A DNA stretch of 16,503 bases, taken from the NCBI GenBank assembly GCA_036675505.1, contig JAKFEW010000068.1:1-16503 (forward strand), in the 5' to 3' direction. The stretch comes from JAKFEW01 sp036675505. Lineage in GTDB: Bacteria; Cyanobacteriota; Sericytochromatia; S15B-MN24; JAQBPE01. Positions 1-6,565 of this stretch are shown one piece after another. The position numbers were made by a program, and so were the translations under genes. Every line of letters begins with the position of its first letter. Position 1 is the stretch's first letter. The notes under the pieces are model-generated. The model did no database searches. It was not told the origin of the DNA and worked only from the letters and a program-made list of their open reading frames with translations.

Positions 1-1
1 G

Positions 2-1405
2 GGCGCCGGCGCGCGCCGGGCGCGCGCGGCCGTGGCCGGGGCGGGCGACGCCGTGCGCGTGCTGGTGCAGGACGGCGCGGCCATGCGGCTCGTCGAGGTC
101 GTGGACGGGGCGGAGCGGGCCTTGCACACCTTCTCGGCCGAAGACACCGCGAAGCTCGCCGGCGTGGCGGCCTGGGGCCGCGACACGCTGGGGCGGCTGG
201 TGGTCGCGGGTGCCGTCGCGGATCGCCCGGCGCTGCTGCGCCTCGACCCGCCGGCGAGCCCGCTCACGGTCCTCGCCGAGGGCGACGGCAAGGGCCGCGT
301 GCCGATCGTCGACCCGCTCGGCAACGCCTTCATCGTCGATCGCGCCGCGCGCACGATCGCGACCGCCGAGGCGCCGACCATGTCGCTCGTGAGCGACCTG
401 CCGGCCGACCTCCCGGTGGGCCCCTATGATGGGCTCGCGCGCGGGCCGGACGGCGTCCTCTACGCGCGCAGCGGCGCGGCGGTCTACCAGCTCGGGGCCG
501 ACGCCATCCGCGTGGCCGGGCGCCCGGACAGCCAGCCGCGGCGGATCGAGGAGCTCTTCCCCAAGAAGCCGGCCGGCCTCGTGGTGCTGCCCGACGGCGC
601 GCTGCTGCTCGTCGACGAGCTCGACAACCGCATCCTGCGCATCGAGCCCGACGGCACCGTCGCGACCTGGGCCGGACCGACCGGCAAGCCCGCCGAATCG
701 CCGGACGGCACCCCGATCGGCGAGTCCGACGTCTGGCGGCCACGCGGGCTTGGCCGCGACGCGGCCGGCCGGCTCTACTACCTCGAGTTCCCCTTCCGCG
801 AGGGCGGCCGCATCCGCATGATCGGCGCCGACGGCCTGCTCGCGACGCGCTTCCGCGCCGGCGCGGGGGTGGACATGAGCGAGCTCTTCGTGGCGCCCGA
901 CGGCACGATCTACTTCGACCACTTCGACCTCCTGGCGTCCGAGCTTTACGCGCTCGCACCGGGCGCCTCAGAGCCCACGCGGGTCTACCAGGCCACCGAG
1001 GGCGAGGCGAGCGGCGGGGGCTCGTACTACGCGCTGACCCTGGCCCCGGACGGCGCGCTCGTGTTCATGAACAACAACCGGCTGATGCGGCGCGAGCCCG
1101 ACGGCACGATCACGACGCTCAAGCTGGACGCCTCCATGATCGCGATCAACGGCGGCCTGGCGATCGACGCGCGTGGCCGCTACCTGTACGCGAGCAGCGT
1201 CGACGCCCGCATCGACCGCTTCGACCCCGCGACCGGCGCGATCGAGGCGCTGGCCGGCCCGGGCGGCCGCTACCTCGCGGGCAACACCCCCGATACCAGC
1301 CTGAAGAACCCGAGCCAGCTGCAGTTCGACGCGGCCGGCAACCTCTTCGTGGTCGACCCCGGCAACCGGCAGGTCAAGCGTCTGCCGGCGGGCTGGCTGC
1401 GCTGA
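2..1405 (+). CDS. NHL-type beta-propeller protein, 5' partial
   Basis: The reading frame is open from the window edge, so the true start is probably upstream; a GTG at 32 is the first possible internal start. The visible 457 or more residues carry repeated propeller blades with the signature of a small hydrophobic strand, an Asp-Gly turn, then Asp and Asn-Arg. Examples after the GTG are LPDGALLLVDELDNRILRI, APDGALVFMNNNRLMRREPDG and FDAAGNLFVVDPGNRQVKRL at the C-terminus. Such NHL/SMP-30-like propellers usually serve as binding scaffolds or lactonase-like enzymes. No catalytic residues can be singled out, so I do not assign a reaction. Secretion is likely for this type but the N-terminus is missing. 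The gene ends 59 bases before the convergent aldo/keto reductase. Confidence 0.8.
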   Translation, partial: GAGARRARAAVAGAGDAVRVLVQDGAAMRLVEVVDGAERALHTFSAEDTAKLAGVAAWGRDTLGRLVVAGAVADRPALLRLDPPASPLTVLAEGDGKGRVPIVDPLGNAFIVDRAARTIATAEAPTMSLVSDLPADLPVGPYDGLARGPDGVLYARSGAAVYQLGADAIRVAGRPDSQPRRIEELFPKKPAGLVVLPDGALLLVDELDNRILRIEPDGTVATWAGPTGKPAESPDGTPIGESDVWRPRGLGRDAAGRLYYLEFPFREGGRIRMIGADGLLATRFRAGAGVDMSELFVAPDGTIYFDHFDLLASELYALAPGASEPTRVYQATEGEASGGGSYYALTLAPDGALVFMNNNRLMRREPDGTITTLKLDASMIAINGGLAIDARGRYLYASSVDARIDRFDPATGAIEALAGPGGRYLAGNTPDTSLKNPSQLQFDAAGNLFVVDPGNRQVKRLPAGWLR

Positions 1406-1414
1406 GGCGTCTTC

Positions 1415-1452
1415 GGCAGGCCGGGCCCGGTCCGGCTGGCGCTTGACCTGCC
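1415..1452. terminator. possible weak bidirectional terminator
   Basis: GGCAGG at 1415-1420 can pair with CCTGCC at 1447-1452 around a GC-rich interior with short self-complementary stretches (GGGCCC). It lies between two converging genes, where a terminator is expected. There is no T-tract and the stem is short, so this is only a suggestion. Confidence 0.2.
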
Positions 1453-1464
1453 GCCCGCGAGCGC

Positions 1465-2355
1465 CTAGCCGACCGGGCCGAGGTAGCCGCGGTAGCTCGC
1501 GAGCTCGTCCGCGCGCGGGCGCACCTGCGCGACCAGCGCCGCGGCCTCGGCGGCCGAGAGCGGGTCTTTGGAGGCCGCGACCAGCTGCGCGACCTCGGCC
1601 GGGCTCGCGCAGCCCACGATCACGACGTCGACCGGCTGCGCGAAGGCGTAGCGCAGCAGCGTGGTGGCATCCAGGCCGGCCTGCACCAGCCGGCCGCCGC
1701 CCTGGCCCCCGTAACCGCCCGCGCCGCCCAGCGCCTTCATGCCGATCACGCCCAGGCCCTTCGCGCGCGCGGCCGCGAGCACCTCGGTGAGGAACCCGCC
1801 GAGCGCGCCTTCCATCGGGTTCACCGGCAGGAGCACCGTGTCGACCGGCAGCTCGCGCACGGCGCGCAGCAGCACGCGCGGGTCATGGTGGGCGGTCACG
1901 CCGATGTGGCGCACGTGGCCGAGCTCCTTCGCGCGCACGAAGGTGTCGAGCGCGCCGCCGGGGTGCAGCAGCTCGTCGAGCTCCTCGTCGCTGCGCAGGT
2001 CGTGGATCTGCCAGAGGTCGAGGTAGTCGGTCTCGAGCCGGTCGAGCGTCTCCTCGAGCTGCCGGCGCGCGCCGCCGCCGCCGCGCTCGGGCGACTTGCT
2101 GGTGAGGAAGATCCGCTCCCGCTCGGCCTTGCGGTGCGACCAGACCGCGCCGTGGTAGCGCTCGGAGTCCTCGTAGGCCCGCGCGGAGTCGAAGTAGGTG
2201 ATGCCGGCCGCAAGCGCCGCCTCGATCAAGCCCTGGGCCTCGCGCTCCTGGCCGCGGGTGCGCAAGACGCCCTCGCCGCCCAGGCCGGCCCGCGTGACGC
2301 GGCGGTCGGTCTGGCCCAGGGTGGCCTCGGGCAGCGTTGAGCGGGTCTGGGTCAT
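1465..2355 (-). CDS. aldo/keto reductase
   Basis: The 296-residue product is a (beta/alpha)8-barrel NAD(P)H-dependent oxidoreductase of the aldo/keto reductase superfamily. It would reduce carbonyl compounds in the cytoplasm; the substrate is unknown. The catalytic tetrad is visible: Asp56 in TYFDSA, Tyr61, Lys87 in LTSKS and His118 in QIHDL. The C-terminal VDVVIVGCASPAEV segment (about 242-255) matches the usual cofactor-binding loop region. Length is normal for the family. The ATG at 2355 is preceded by an excellent ribosome binding site (AAGGAGGAG, then CC before ATG), which decides the start. The gene is divergent from the PH-like/SHOCT gene, with 73 bases between them. Residues 93-95 and 209-221 are Gly-rich. 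Confidence 0.93.
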   Translation of the reverse strand: MTQTRSTLPEATLGQTDRRVTRAGLGGEGVLRTRGQEREAQGLIEAALAAGITYFDSARAYEDSERYHGAVWSHRKAERERIFLTSKSPERGGGGARRQLEETLDRLETDYLDLWQIHDLRSDEELDELLHPGGALDTFVRAKELGHVRHIGVTAHHDPRVLLRAVRELPVDTVLLPVNPMEGALGGFLTEVLAAARAKGLGVIGMKALGGAGGYGGQGGGRLVQAGLDATTLLRYAFAQPVDVVIVGCASPAEVAQLVAASKDPLSAAEAAALVAQVRPRADELASYRGYLGPVG

Positions 2356-2400
2356 GGCTCCTCCTTCGGGCGGGCCTCATTTTAGCGCGGCCGGCCAGCC

Positions 2401-2409
2401 GGGTATATA
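2401..2409 (+). promoter_or_regulatory. candidate -10 region of the PH-like/SHOCT gene
   Basis: GGGTATATA lies in the divergent intergenic gap 20 bases before the ATG at 2429. TATATA (2404-2409) fits a sigma70-type -10 hexamer, but no good -35 sits 16-18 bases upstream. Transcription starting about 7 bases downstream would give a very short leader holding the ribosome binding site at 2415-2420. This is an inference from sequence only. Confidence 0.35.
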
Positions 2410-2428
2410 CCAGCGGAGGAAGCATTGC

Positions 2429-3022
2429 ATGGGACACACGGAGCGGATCCAGGCGATCGCCCAGACCCTCTTCGGGGCCCAGAGCGCCCACCACCGGGAG
2501 TTCATGGCGGCGGGCTACCACCTCGCGCCCGAGATCCCTGACAAGAAGCTCGTGGGCGCGTGCGAGGCCTATGCCCGGCTCGATTTCCGCGAGGAAGCGC
2601 CGCTCTTGCTCATGGACGACACGGTCTTCGGCAGCGGCAAGCGCGGCTTCGTGATCACCACGCGCGCCTTCCACTTCAACATCACCAACCCGGTGGACGG
2701 CTACAGCGACCACCGCGGCAAGCTCGGCCTCGAGGTGATCCGCGAGTTCCGCCTGATCGGCGATGCGATCTACGTGAACGGCCAGAAGCTCGGCAGCTTC
2801 CACCATCCGCCCGAGGGCGTCGTGCGCGGCCTCGAGACGTTCTTCGAGCAGGTGCGCGGCGAGGCGGCCGCGCCACCGGCCCCGGCCGTAGACGCCGCCC
2901 GCGCCACGACCCGCGAGGAGGTCCTCGAGACGCTGCGCGGCCTCAAGGCGTTGGCGGAGGACGGCGTGATCACCGAGGCCGAGTTCGCGGCCAAGAAGCG
3001 CGACCTGCTCGACCGCCTATGA
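2429..3022 (+). CDS. bacterial PH-like and SHOCT domain protein
   Basis: The product has 197 residues. The ATG at 2429 has GGAGGA at 2415-2420 with an 8-base spacer, so I prefer it to starts further upstream. Residues about 55-145 (LLLMDDTVFGSGKRGFVITTRAFHF and following) resemble the YokE-type bacterial PH-like domain, in which a protein kept cytoplasmic reads out membrane or stress states. Residues 166-197 (LETLRGLKALAEDGVITEAE and the following lysine-rich end) are a typical C-terminal SHOCT helix pair, a short oligomerisation motif. The exact role is unknown. Directly after the TGA the same reading frame stays open to 3121, giving a short stretch that resembles residues 29-41 of this protein. 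Confidence 0.82.
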   Translation: MGHTERIQAIAQTLFGAQSAHHREFMAAGYHLAPEIPDKKLVGACEAYARLDFREEAPLLLMDDTVFGSGKRGFVITTRAFHFNITNPVDGYSDHRGKLGLEVIREFRLIGDAIYVNGQKLGSFHHPPEGVVRGLETFFEQVRGEAAAPPAPAVDAARATTREEVLETLRGLKALAEDGVITEAEFAAKKRDLLDRL

Positions 3023-3121
3023 CGCCCCGGCTCGTCGCTGCACGGCTCGCTGCGCAACAGCGGCTGGTACGTGGGCACCGACATCCCGCCCAAGAAGCAG
3101 GAACTGCTGCAACGCATCTGA
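3023..3121 (+). pseudogene. in-frame coding remnant after the SHOCT gene
   Basis: The frame of the SHOCT gene continues past its TGA for 32 codons to a second TGA at 3119-3121. The segment GWYVGTDIPPKK (3062-3097) resembles GYHLAPEIPDKKL at residues 29-41 of the upstream protein. This suggests either a decayed tandem paralogue or the tail of a once longer protein. There is no start codon or ribosome binding site, so it is unlikely to be translated on its own. The similarity is short and judged by eye. Confidence 0.4.
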
Positions 3122-3134
3122 CCCGAGGCTTGAG

Positions 3135-3401
3135 ATGCCCGCAGAACGGGAAGTAGGCCTGGTGGAGGGCTGTATGGTGGCGGTGAGCTGGCGCAAACGG
3201 CTGGTCGGTGACCTCTCGTGGCGACGCCTCGTCGTCTCGGGCCGCGCGCTGTACGAGACCGCGCGCGGGCCCAAGCGGCACCTGTGGGTCGCGGGCGCCG
3301 GCCACAACGACGTGCAGGACTACGCGGGGCCGGCCTGGGGCCGCACGATCGCCGAGTTCGCCGCGTCGATCGCCGGCAAGGGCCGCAGGTCGGGTAGATA
3401 G
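3135..3401 (+). pseudogene. alpha/beta hydrolase C-terminal remnant
   Basis: The 88-codon frame encodes, from about residue 35, SGRALYETARGPKRHLWVAG followed by AGHNDVQDYAGPAW and an AEFAASIAG helix. This matches the last strand and helix of BEM46/ABHD13-type serine hydrolases, with the catalytic His (residue 57) in the GAGHND motif. The nucleophile elbow (G-x-S-x-G) and catalytic Asp that should lie upstream are absent. Residues 1-33 do not look like hydrolase and are probably unrelated frame. It is therefore best read as a truncated gene end. It could still be translated as a small hypothetical protein, but it cannot be a working hydrolase. Confidence 0.6.
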
Positions 3402-3406
3402 CCGCC

Positions 3407-4384
3407 ATGAAGATGCAGCTCGCGCTCGCGCTCGCCCTGATCCCTGTTCTGCTCCTGGCCCCCGCGGCCGCGGCCAGGCCCGCGGCCTTCGCGCGCGAGA
3501 AGCCGCTCGGCGTGCCGGCGCTGGTCGTGCGCGTGGACCTGACCGACCCGCACACGCTGGTCGACCTGCTGCTCGCGAACGACGCCCCGCGCGCCAACTC
3601 GGCGGCCGAGAGCTTCGGCGACGAGGACTTCGGCCGCATGGTGAAGCGCGCGCGCGCGGCGGCGGTGCTGAACGGGACCTTTTTCTCCAAAGACGCGCAG
3701 AAGCGCGTGATGGGCAACATGGTGCGGGCTGGCGGGCTCGTGAAGTACAGCCAGTGGGAGAACGCCGGCACGACCTTCGGCCTCGGCCCCGGCAACCGGC
3801 CCGAGATGCTGACGGCGATGGTGGACGGCCGGCCTGACCAGCACCGCTACTGGACCTCGCTGACCGCCGGCCCGCGCCTCCTGCGCGCGGGCCAGCCCAG
3901 CCTCCAGCCAGCCCTCGAGAGCTTCCACGACCCGCACGTGCTGGGCGAGGCCGGCCGCAGCGCGCTCGGCTTCACGCGCGATCGCCGCACGCTGGTGCTC
4001 GCGAGCTTCGAGGTGAACCTGACGCTGGCGCACGAGGCCCAGGCCATGCGCGCGCTCGGCTGCTGGGAGGCCCTGAACCTCGATGGCGGCGCCTCGCGCG
4101 CGCTGGCGGTCGGCGGCAAGGTGGTCGCGCAGGCCGGCCGCAACCTCACCAACGTGATCGCGATCTACGACCAGCGCCACCCGGCGCCGACCGCCCGGCG
4201 GCGCTCGCTCGCGGCCTTCGGCCAGGCCGCACGCAGGCCTGGCGCGGCCCAGCCGCCACGCAGCGCGGTGGCCACGCGCGGCGAGCCTGCGCGCGCGCCT
4301 GTGGCCGACGCGGCCGGCCCTGCCGCCATGAAGGCGCTGACCGGCTTCGGCAGCTGGCTGCTCGAGCGCGCAGGCGAGCCCTGA
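3407..4384 (+). CDS. exported phosphodiester glycosidase (NAGPA domain)
   Basis: The product has 325 residues, with a signal peptide (MKMQLALALALIPVLLLAP, cleavage likely near AAA-RP at 22-25), so it acts in the periplasm or outside the cell. Family hallmarks of the NAGPA/phosphodiester glycosidase domain are present: AAVLNGTFF (85-93), TAGPRLL (153-159), the RSALGFT strand (184-190) and LNLDGGASRAL (223-233). Proteins of this family cleave sugar-phosphodiester or related glycosidic bonds and occur in polysaccharide metabolism; the substrate here is not evident. Residues about 257-310 are Ala/Arg/Pro-rich and look disordered. There is no clear ribosome binding site before the ATG; TAGATA lies just upstream (3395-3400). 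The gene follows the decay zone and converges on the 403-aa gene. Confidence 0.87.
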   Translation: MKMQLALALALIPVLLLAPAAAARPAAFAREKPLGVPALVVRVDLTDPHTLVDLLLANDAPRANSAAESFGDEDFGRMVKRARAAAVLNGTFFSKDAQKRVMGNMVRAGGLVKYSQWENAGTTFGLGPGNRPEMLTAMVDGRPDQHRYWTSLTAGPRLLRAGQPSLQPALESFHDPHVLGEAGRSALGFTRDRRTLVLASFEVNLTLAHEAQAMRALGCWEALNLDGGASRALAVGGKVVAQAGRNLTNVIAIYDQRHPAPTARRRSLAAFGQAARRPGAAQPPRSAVATRGEPARAPVADAAGPAAMKALTGFGSWLLERAGEP

Positions 4385-4421
4385 GCAGGCGCGCCCCGAC
4401 GCCCCTGAGCCCGCTGGTCTA

Positions 4422-5633
4422 TCAGGCGCCGAGCTCGCGCGCCGCCGGGGCGCGGGGGATCCAGTAGGTGATCGGCCACTCGCCCGTGGCGGCCTGGGAA
4501 CTCGCCAGTGGATGCTCGGCGACCGGGGCCTGGACCTGCGCGAAGCCGCGCAGGCCGAGCCGCATGCGCGCGTCCCAGAAGCGCTCCAGCCAGCCGCGCC
4601 CGGCGGCCCAGAAGGCCGCCTCGTCGGCGATGTCGACGTCGAAGCCGGCGTGCGCGCGCAGCAGCGCGAGCGCGCCCTCGTCGGCGAAGCCCTCGCCCGC
4701 GAGGTAGCTGCGCAGGCGCTTGGGGCCGTTGCCCTTGGCGGCCGTCTCGGCGCGCAAGCCCGCGAGGTCCGCGACGCCCGCGCGCGCGAGCAGGGAGCCC
4801 AGGCCCCGCTTCACGGCGTGCGGGCCGTGGCGCATCTCGGCGCCCTCCCAGACCGCGAGCTCGGCCGCGAGCAGCAGCGCGACCCGCTCGACCTGGTGGC
4901 CATGGCCGTCCATCGGCAGCGCGAGCAGCTCGCGCCCCACCGGCATGCGGTAGTGCGGCAGCTCGCAGGCCTGGAGCCAGGCGCCGGCCTGGGCCACGAC
5001 GCGCCCGGCGCGCCTGGCGGCCTCCCAGTCCTGCTCGCTCGCGAGCGGGCGCAGCGTGTCGCCCGCCTCATGGACGAAGAAGCGCCAGACCGGCTCTTCC
5101 GCGCCACCCTCGAGCCCGATCCGGCGCTCGGCGAGCGCGGCGAGCCGGCGCAGGTGCTCGCGCACGGTCGAGGGGTGGTAGCCGCCGCCCGCGAGCCGCA
5201 CGAAGCCGAGGCGGGCGAGCGCCTCGCCGAGGTCGTAGACCACGCCCGCACCGCCCGGAGCGTGGCGGTCGACCAGGTCCACGAGGTCGAGGTGGGCCTT
5301 GAGCAGCCCGGCGCCGGCGGGCGCCGGGGGCGCGGTCGGCCGCGCCGGCTGGGCGGGTGCCGGCGCGAAGCTCATCTTCACCCGCACGCGGCGCAGGCGG
5401 CCAGCTGCGCGCACGCGCACGGTCTCCTCGCTGGGCGCGACCACCAGCAGGCCGCGGCGCAGCGCGCCATGGATCGGGTGGGTCGGCATCGCGAAGGTGC
5501 CGGTGAGCGCCGCGGCGATCCGGTTGCCGGGCCTGGCGCGCCGCGCGGTGCGCCTGGCGACCTGGACGGGCGCGCTGGCGAGCGGGGTGGTGAGGGGGGC
5601 GTGCCGGTGGTCGGCGGGGGCAGGGACCGACAT
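4422..5633 (-). CDS. hypothetical protein, 403 aa, possible winged-helix segment
   Basis: I do not recognise this family. The ATG at 5633 has GGAGG six bases upstream, which fixes the start. Residues 1-107 are Arg/Ala/Pro-rich with a small strand-rich island (about 55-90, ending RRVRVKMSF). Residues 108-190 (LLKAHLDLVDLVDRHAPG, then YHPSTVREHLRRLAALAER and a PVWRFFV strand) could form a winged-helix or similar DNA-binding unit. Residues 200-365 are mostly helical with a conserved-looking GHGHQVERVALLLAAELAVW stretch. There is no signal peptide or membrane segment. It lies downstream of the 129-aa gene on the same strand, 142 bases apart, with one REP-like hairpin between. A replication- or repair-related role is possible but unproven. 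Confidence 0.75.
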   Translation of the reverse strand: MSVPAPADHRHAPLTTPLASAPVQVARRTARRARPGNRIAAALTGTFAMPTHPIHGALRRGLLVVAPSEETVRVRAAGRLRRVRVKMSFAPAPAQPARPTAPPAPAGAGLLKAHLDLVDLVDRHAPGGAGVVYDLGEALARLGFVRLAGGGYHPSTVREHLRRLAALAERRIGLEGGAEEPVWRFFVHEAGDTLRPLASEQDWEAARRAGRVVAQAGAWLQACELPHYRMPVGRELLALPMDGHGHQVERVALLLAAELAVWEGAEMRHGPHAVKRGLGSLLARAGVADLAGLRAETAAKGNGPKRLRSYLAGEGFADEGALALLRAHAGFDVDIADEAAFWAAGRGWLERFWDARMRLGLRGFAQVQAPVAEHPLASSQAATGEWPITYWIPRAPAARELGA

Positions 5634-5705
5634 GCGGGACCTCCAGGATGAGCGGGGGGTGGATCCAGCATAGCACCCCGCCCCGCGGGCCGGGGCCGTG
5701 CGCGC

Positions 5706-5750
5706 AGTCCTTGCGGGCTGGGCCGCTCCGCAGGAGCGGTGGGGGCCCCC
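5706..5750 (+). repeat. REP-like palindromic element, copy 1
   Basis: A conserved head AGTCCTTGCGGG (5706-5717) is followed by GGG and a perfect 7-bp stem, CCGCTCC (5723-5729) and GGAGCGG (5733-5739), closed by the triloop GCA. A GGGGGCCCCC tail follows (5741-5750). Copy 2 at 5908-5952 is inverted relative to this one and matches at 35 of 45 positions. The stem differences are compensatory. This copy is non-coding, between the 129-aa and 403-aa genes, where it could attenuate or stabilise a shared transcript. Confidence 0.75.
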
Positions 5751-5775
5751 GGCTCGTGCGGCCGCCGGGCGAGGC

Positions 5776-6165
5776 TCAGCCGGCCGCCCGCGGCGGGAAG
5801 ACGATCGCCCCCACGTCCGAGACGTGGATGCGCCCCGCCTCGATCCGCGCCGCGAGCGCGATCTCGAGCTGGCCGAGCGCCATGCGGTAAGGCAGCACGG
5901 CGGGCGGGGGAGCCCCCTCCCCGGCTGCGCCGGGGCCCCACCCGCAAGGACTACCGGCGCGGCGCAGCGCGCGCACGAGGCCCGTGAGCAGGTAGCGCGC
6001 CACGCGCTCGGCGTCGAGCGTGACGCCCGCGTCCGCGGCGCCCGACTCGCAGAAGGCCCACAGCCCGCCGTCGAACGTCACGGGCACGAGCAGGCCGAGC
6101 GGCCGCGCGAGCGGGGTGACCTCTCTCGCAGGGGCCATCGGCGGCAGGGCGGGCATCTCGGACAT
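5776..6165 (-). CDS. hypothetical protein, 129 aa, with an embedded REP-like element
   Basis: I do not recognise this family. The ATG at 6165 is preceded by GAGGAGG with a 7-base spacer. The protein has no signal peptide. Residues 22-45 (PLGLLVPVTFDGGLWAF and following) and 97-125 (ALGQLEIALAARIEAG, then HVSDVGAIVF) look like ordered strand/helix segments. The stretch S72 to P86 is Gly/Ala/Pro-rich and is encoded precisely by the 45-base REP-like element, so about 114 residues are native. It is probably cotranscribed with the 403-aa gene. A promoter with a LexA-like palindrome lies upstream at 6217-6245. Confidence 0.68.
   Translation of the reverse strand: MSEMPALPPMAPAREVTPLARPLGLLVPVTFDGGLWAFCESGAADAGVTLDAERVARYLLTGLVRALRRAGSPCGWGPGAAGEGAPPPAVLPYRMALGQLEIALAARIEAGRIHVSDVGAIVFPPRAAG
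5908..5952 (-). repeat. REP-like palindromic element, copy 2, inside a coding region
   Basis: Read on the minus strand it begins AGTCCTTGCGGG (5952-5941). It then has the stem GCCGGGG/CCCCGGC (plus-strand positions 5919-5925 with 5929-5935) around the triloop GCA, and a GGGGGCT tail. It is 45 bases, exactly 15 codons, and adds residues 72-86 to the 129-aa protein without shifting the frame. Three stem base pairs differ from copy 1 and all remain paired. Confidence 0.75.
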
Positions 6166-6189
6166 CGGCGGGCCTCCTCTCGCGGGCGG

Positions 6190-6206
6190 GTCGGCGGAGC
6201 GCCGAC
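6190..6206 (-). other. leader hairpin of the 129-aa gene
   Basis: GTCGGCG (6190-6196) and CGCCGAC (6200-6206) form a 7-bp stem with a 3-base loop. It lies between the inferred transcription start (near 6210) and the ribosome binding site of the 129-aa gene, so it would form in the 5' leader. Its function is unknown. Confidence 0.4.
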
Positions 6207-6216
6207 GCCAAGCAAG

Positions 6217-6245
6217 AGGTTAGAACATTTGTTCCAGCAAGGCAA
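6217..6245 (-). promoter_or_regulatory. candidate promoter of the 129-aa/403-aa unit
   Basis: On the minus strand TTGCCT (6245-6240) and TAACCT (6222-6217) are separated by exactly 17 bases, a good sigma70 geometry with moderate hexamers. The spacer is almost filled by the GAACAAATGTTC palindrome (6234-6223). A repressor bound there would block RNA polymerase. Confidence 0.5.
6223..6234. promoter_or_regulatory. LexA-like operator GAAC-N4-GTTC
   Basis: GAACATTTGTTC is a near-perfect palindrome (GAACA-TT-TGTTC). It fits the GAACNNNNGTTC SOS box known from Firmicutes and Actinobacteria, and related boxes in some other phyla. It lies between -35 and -10 of the leftward promoter and 48 bases upstream of the rightward DUF1289 gene, so it could control both. 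Whether this organism has a LexA of that specificity cannot be seen here. Confidence 0.5.
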
Positions 6246-6265
6246 GGGGGGCCGGCCGGATCTGC

Positions 6266-6271
6266 TATAAA
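6266..6271 (+). promoter_or_regulatory. candidate -10 of the DUF1289 gene
   Basis: TATAAA lies 11 bases before the ATG at 6282. In this GC-rich window AT-rich hexamers are rare. Transcription would start only a few bases before the ATG, so the transcript may be nearly leaderless, consistent with the lack of a clear ribosome binding site. No good -35 is visible. Confidence 0.35.
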
Positions 6272-6281
6272 AGAGATCGCC

Positions 6282-6482
6282 ATGGCGAAAAAAGGCACGA
6301 TCCCTGCTCCCTGCGTCAACCGCTGCGACCAGCACGCGCGGTTCCCCTGGTGCGCGACCTGCCGGCGCACGCCGCCCGAGATCCGCGACTGGGAACGCCT
6401 GGACGACCCGGCCCGCCGCAAGACGCTCGAGCGCTGCCGCGCGCGCGTGCGCCAGGAAGCCGCCGAGCAGCCGCCGGTTTGA
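6282..6482 (+). CDS. DUF1289 small Cys-rich protein
   Basis: The 66-residue product matches the DUF1289 (YdhL-like) pattern: PCVNRC near the N-terminus (Cys11, Cys15), then FPWCATCRRT (Cys24, Cys27), then EIRDW and a C-terminal helix of the RRKTLERCRARV type. The Cx3C and Cx2C pairs suggest metal or iron-sulfur binding, as often annotated for the family; the biological role is not established. It would be cytoplasmic. The ATG at 6282 has no strong ribosome binding site. It is divergent from the 129-aa gene with the LexA-like site between, and is followed 83 bases later by the cytochrome c gene. Confidence 0.85.
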   Translation: MAKKGTIPAPCVNRCDQHARFPWCATCRRTPPEIRDWERLDDPARRKTLERCRARVRQEAAEQPPV

Positions 6483-6516
6483 TCGGCAGGCTACGGAGGC
6501 AACCGAGCGCATATTC

Positions 6517-6525
6517 GGGTATAAC
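6517..6525 (+). promoter_or_regulatory. candidate -10 of the cytochrome c gene
   Basis: GGGTATAAC (TATAAC at 6520-6525) lies 40 bases upstream of the cytochrome c start, leaving a plausible leader of about 34 bases that includes the AGGAG site at 6555-6559. No convincing -35 was found at the usual spacing. Confidence 0.45.
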
Positions 6526-6565
6526 GGCCACGGTTCCCGAATTCGACTACGTGCAGGAGCAGACC

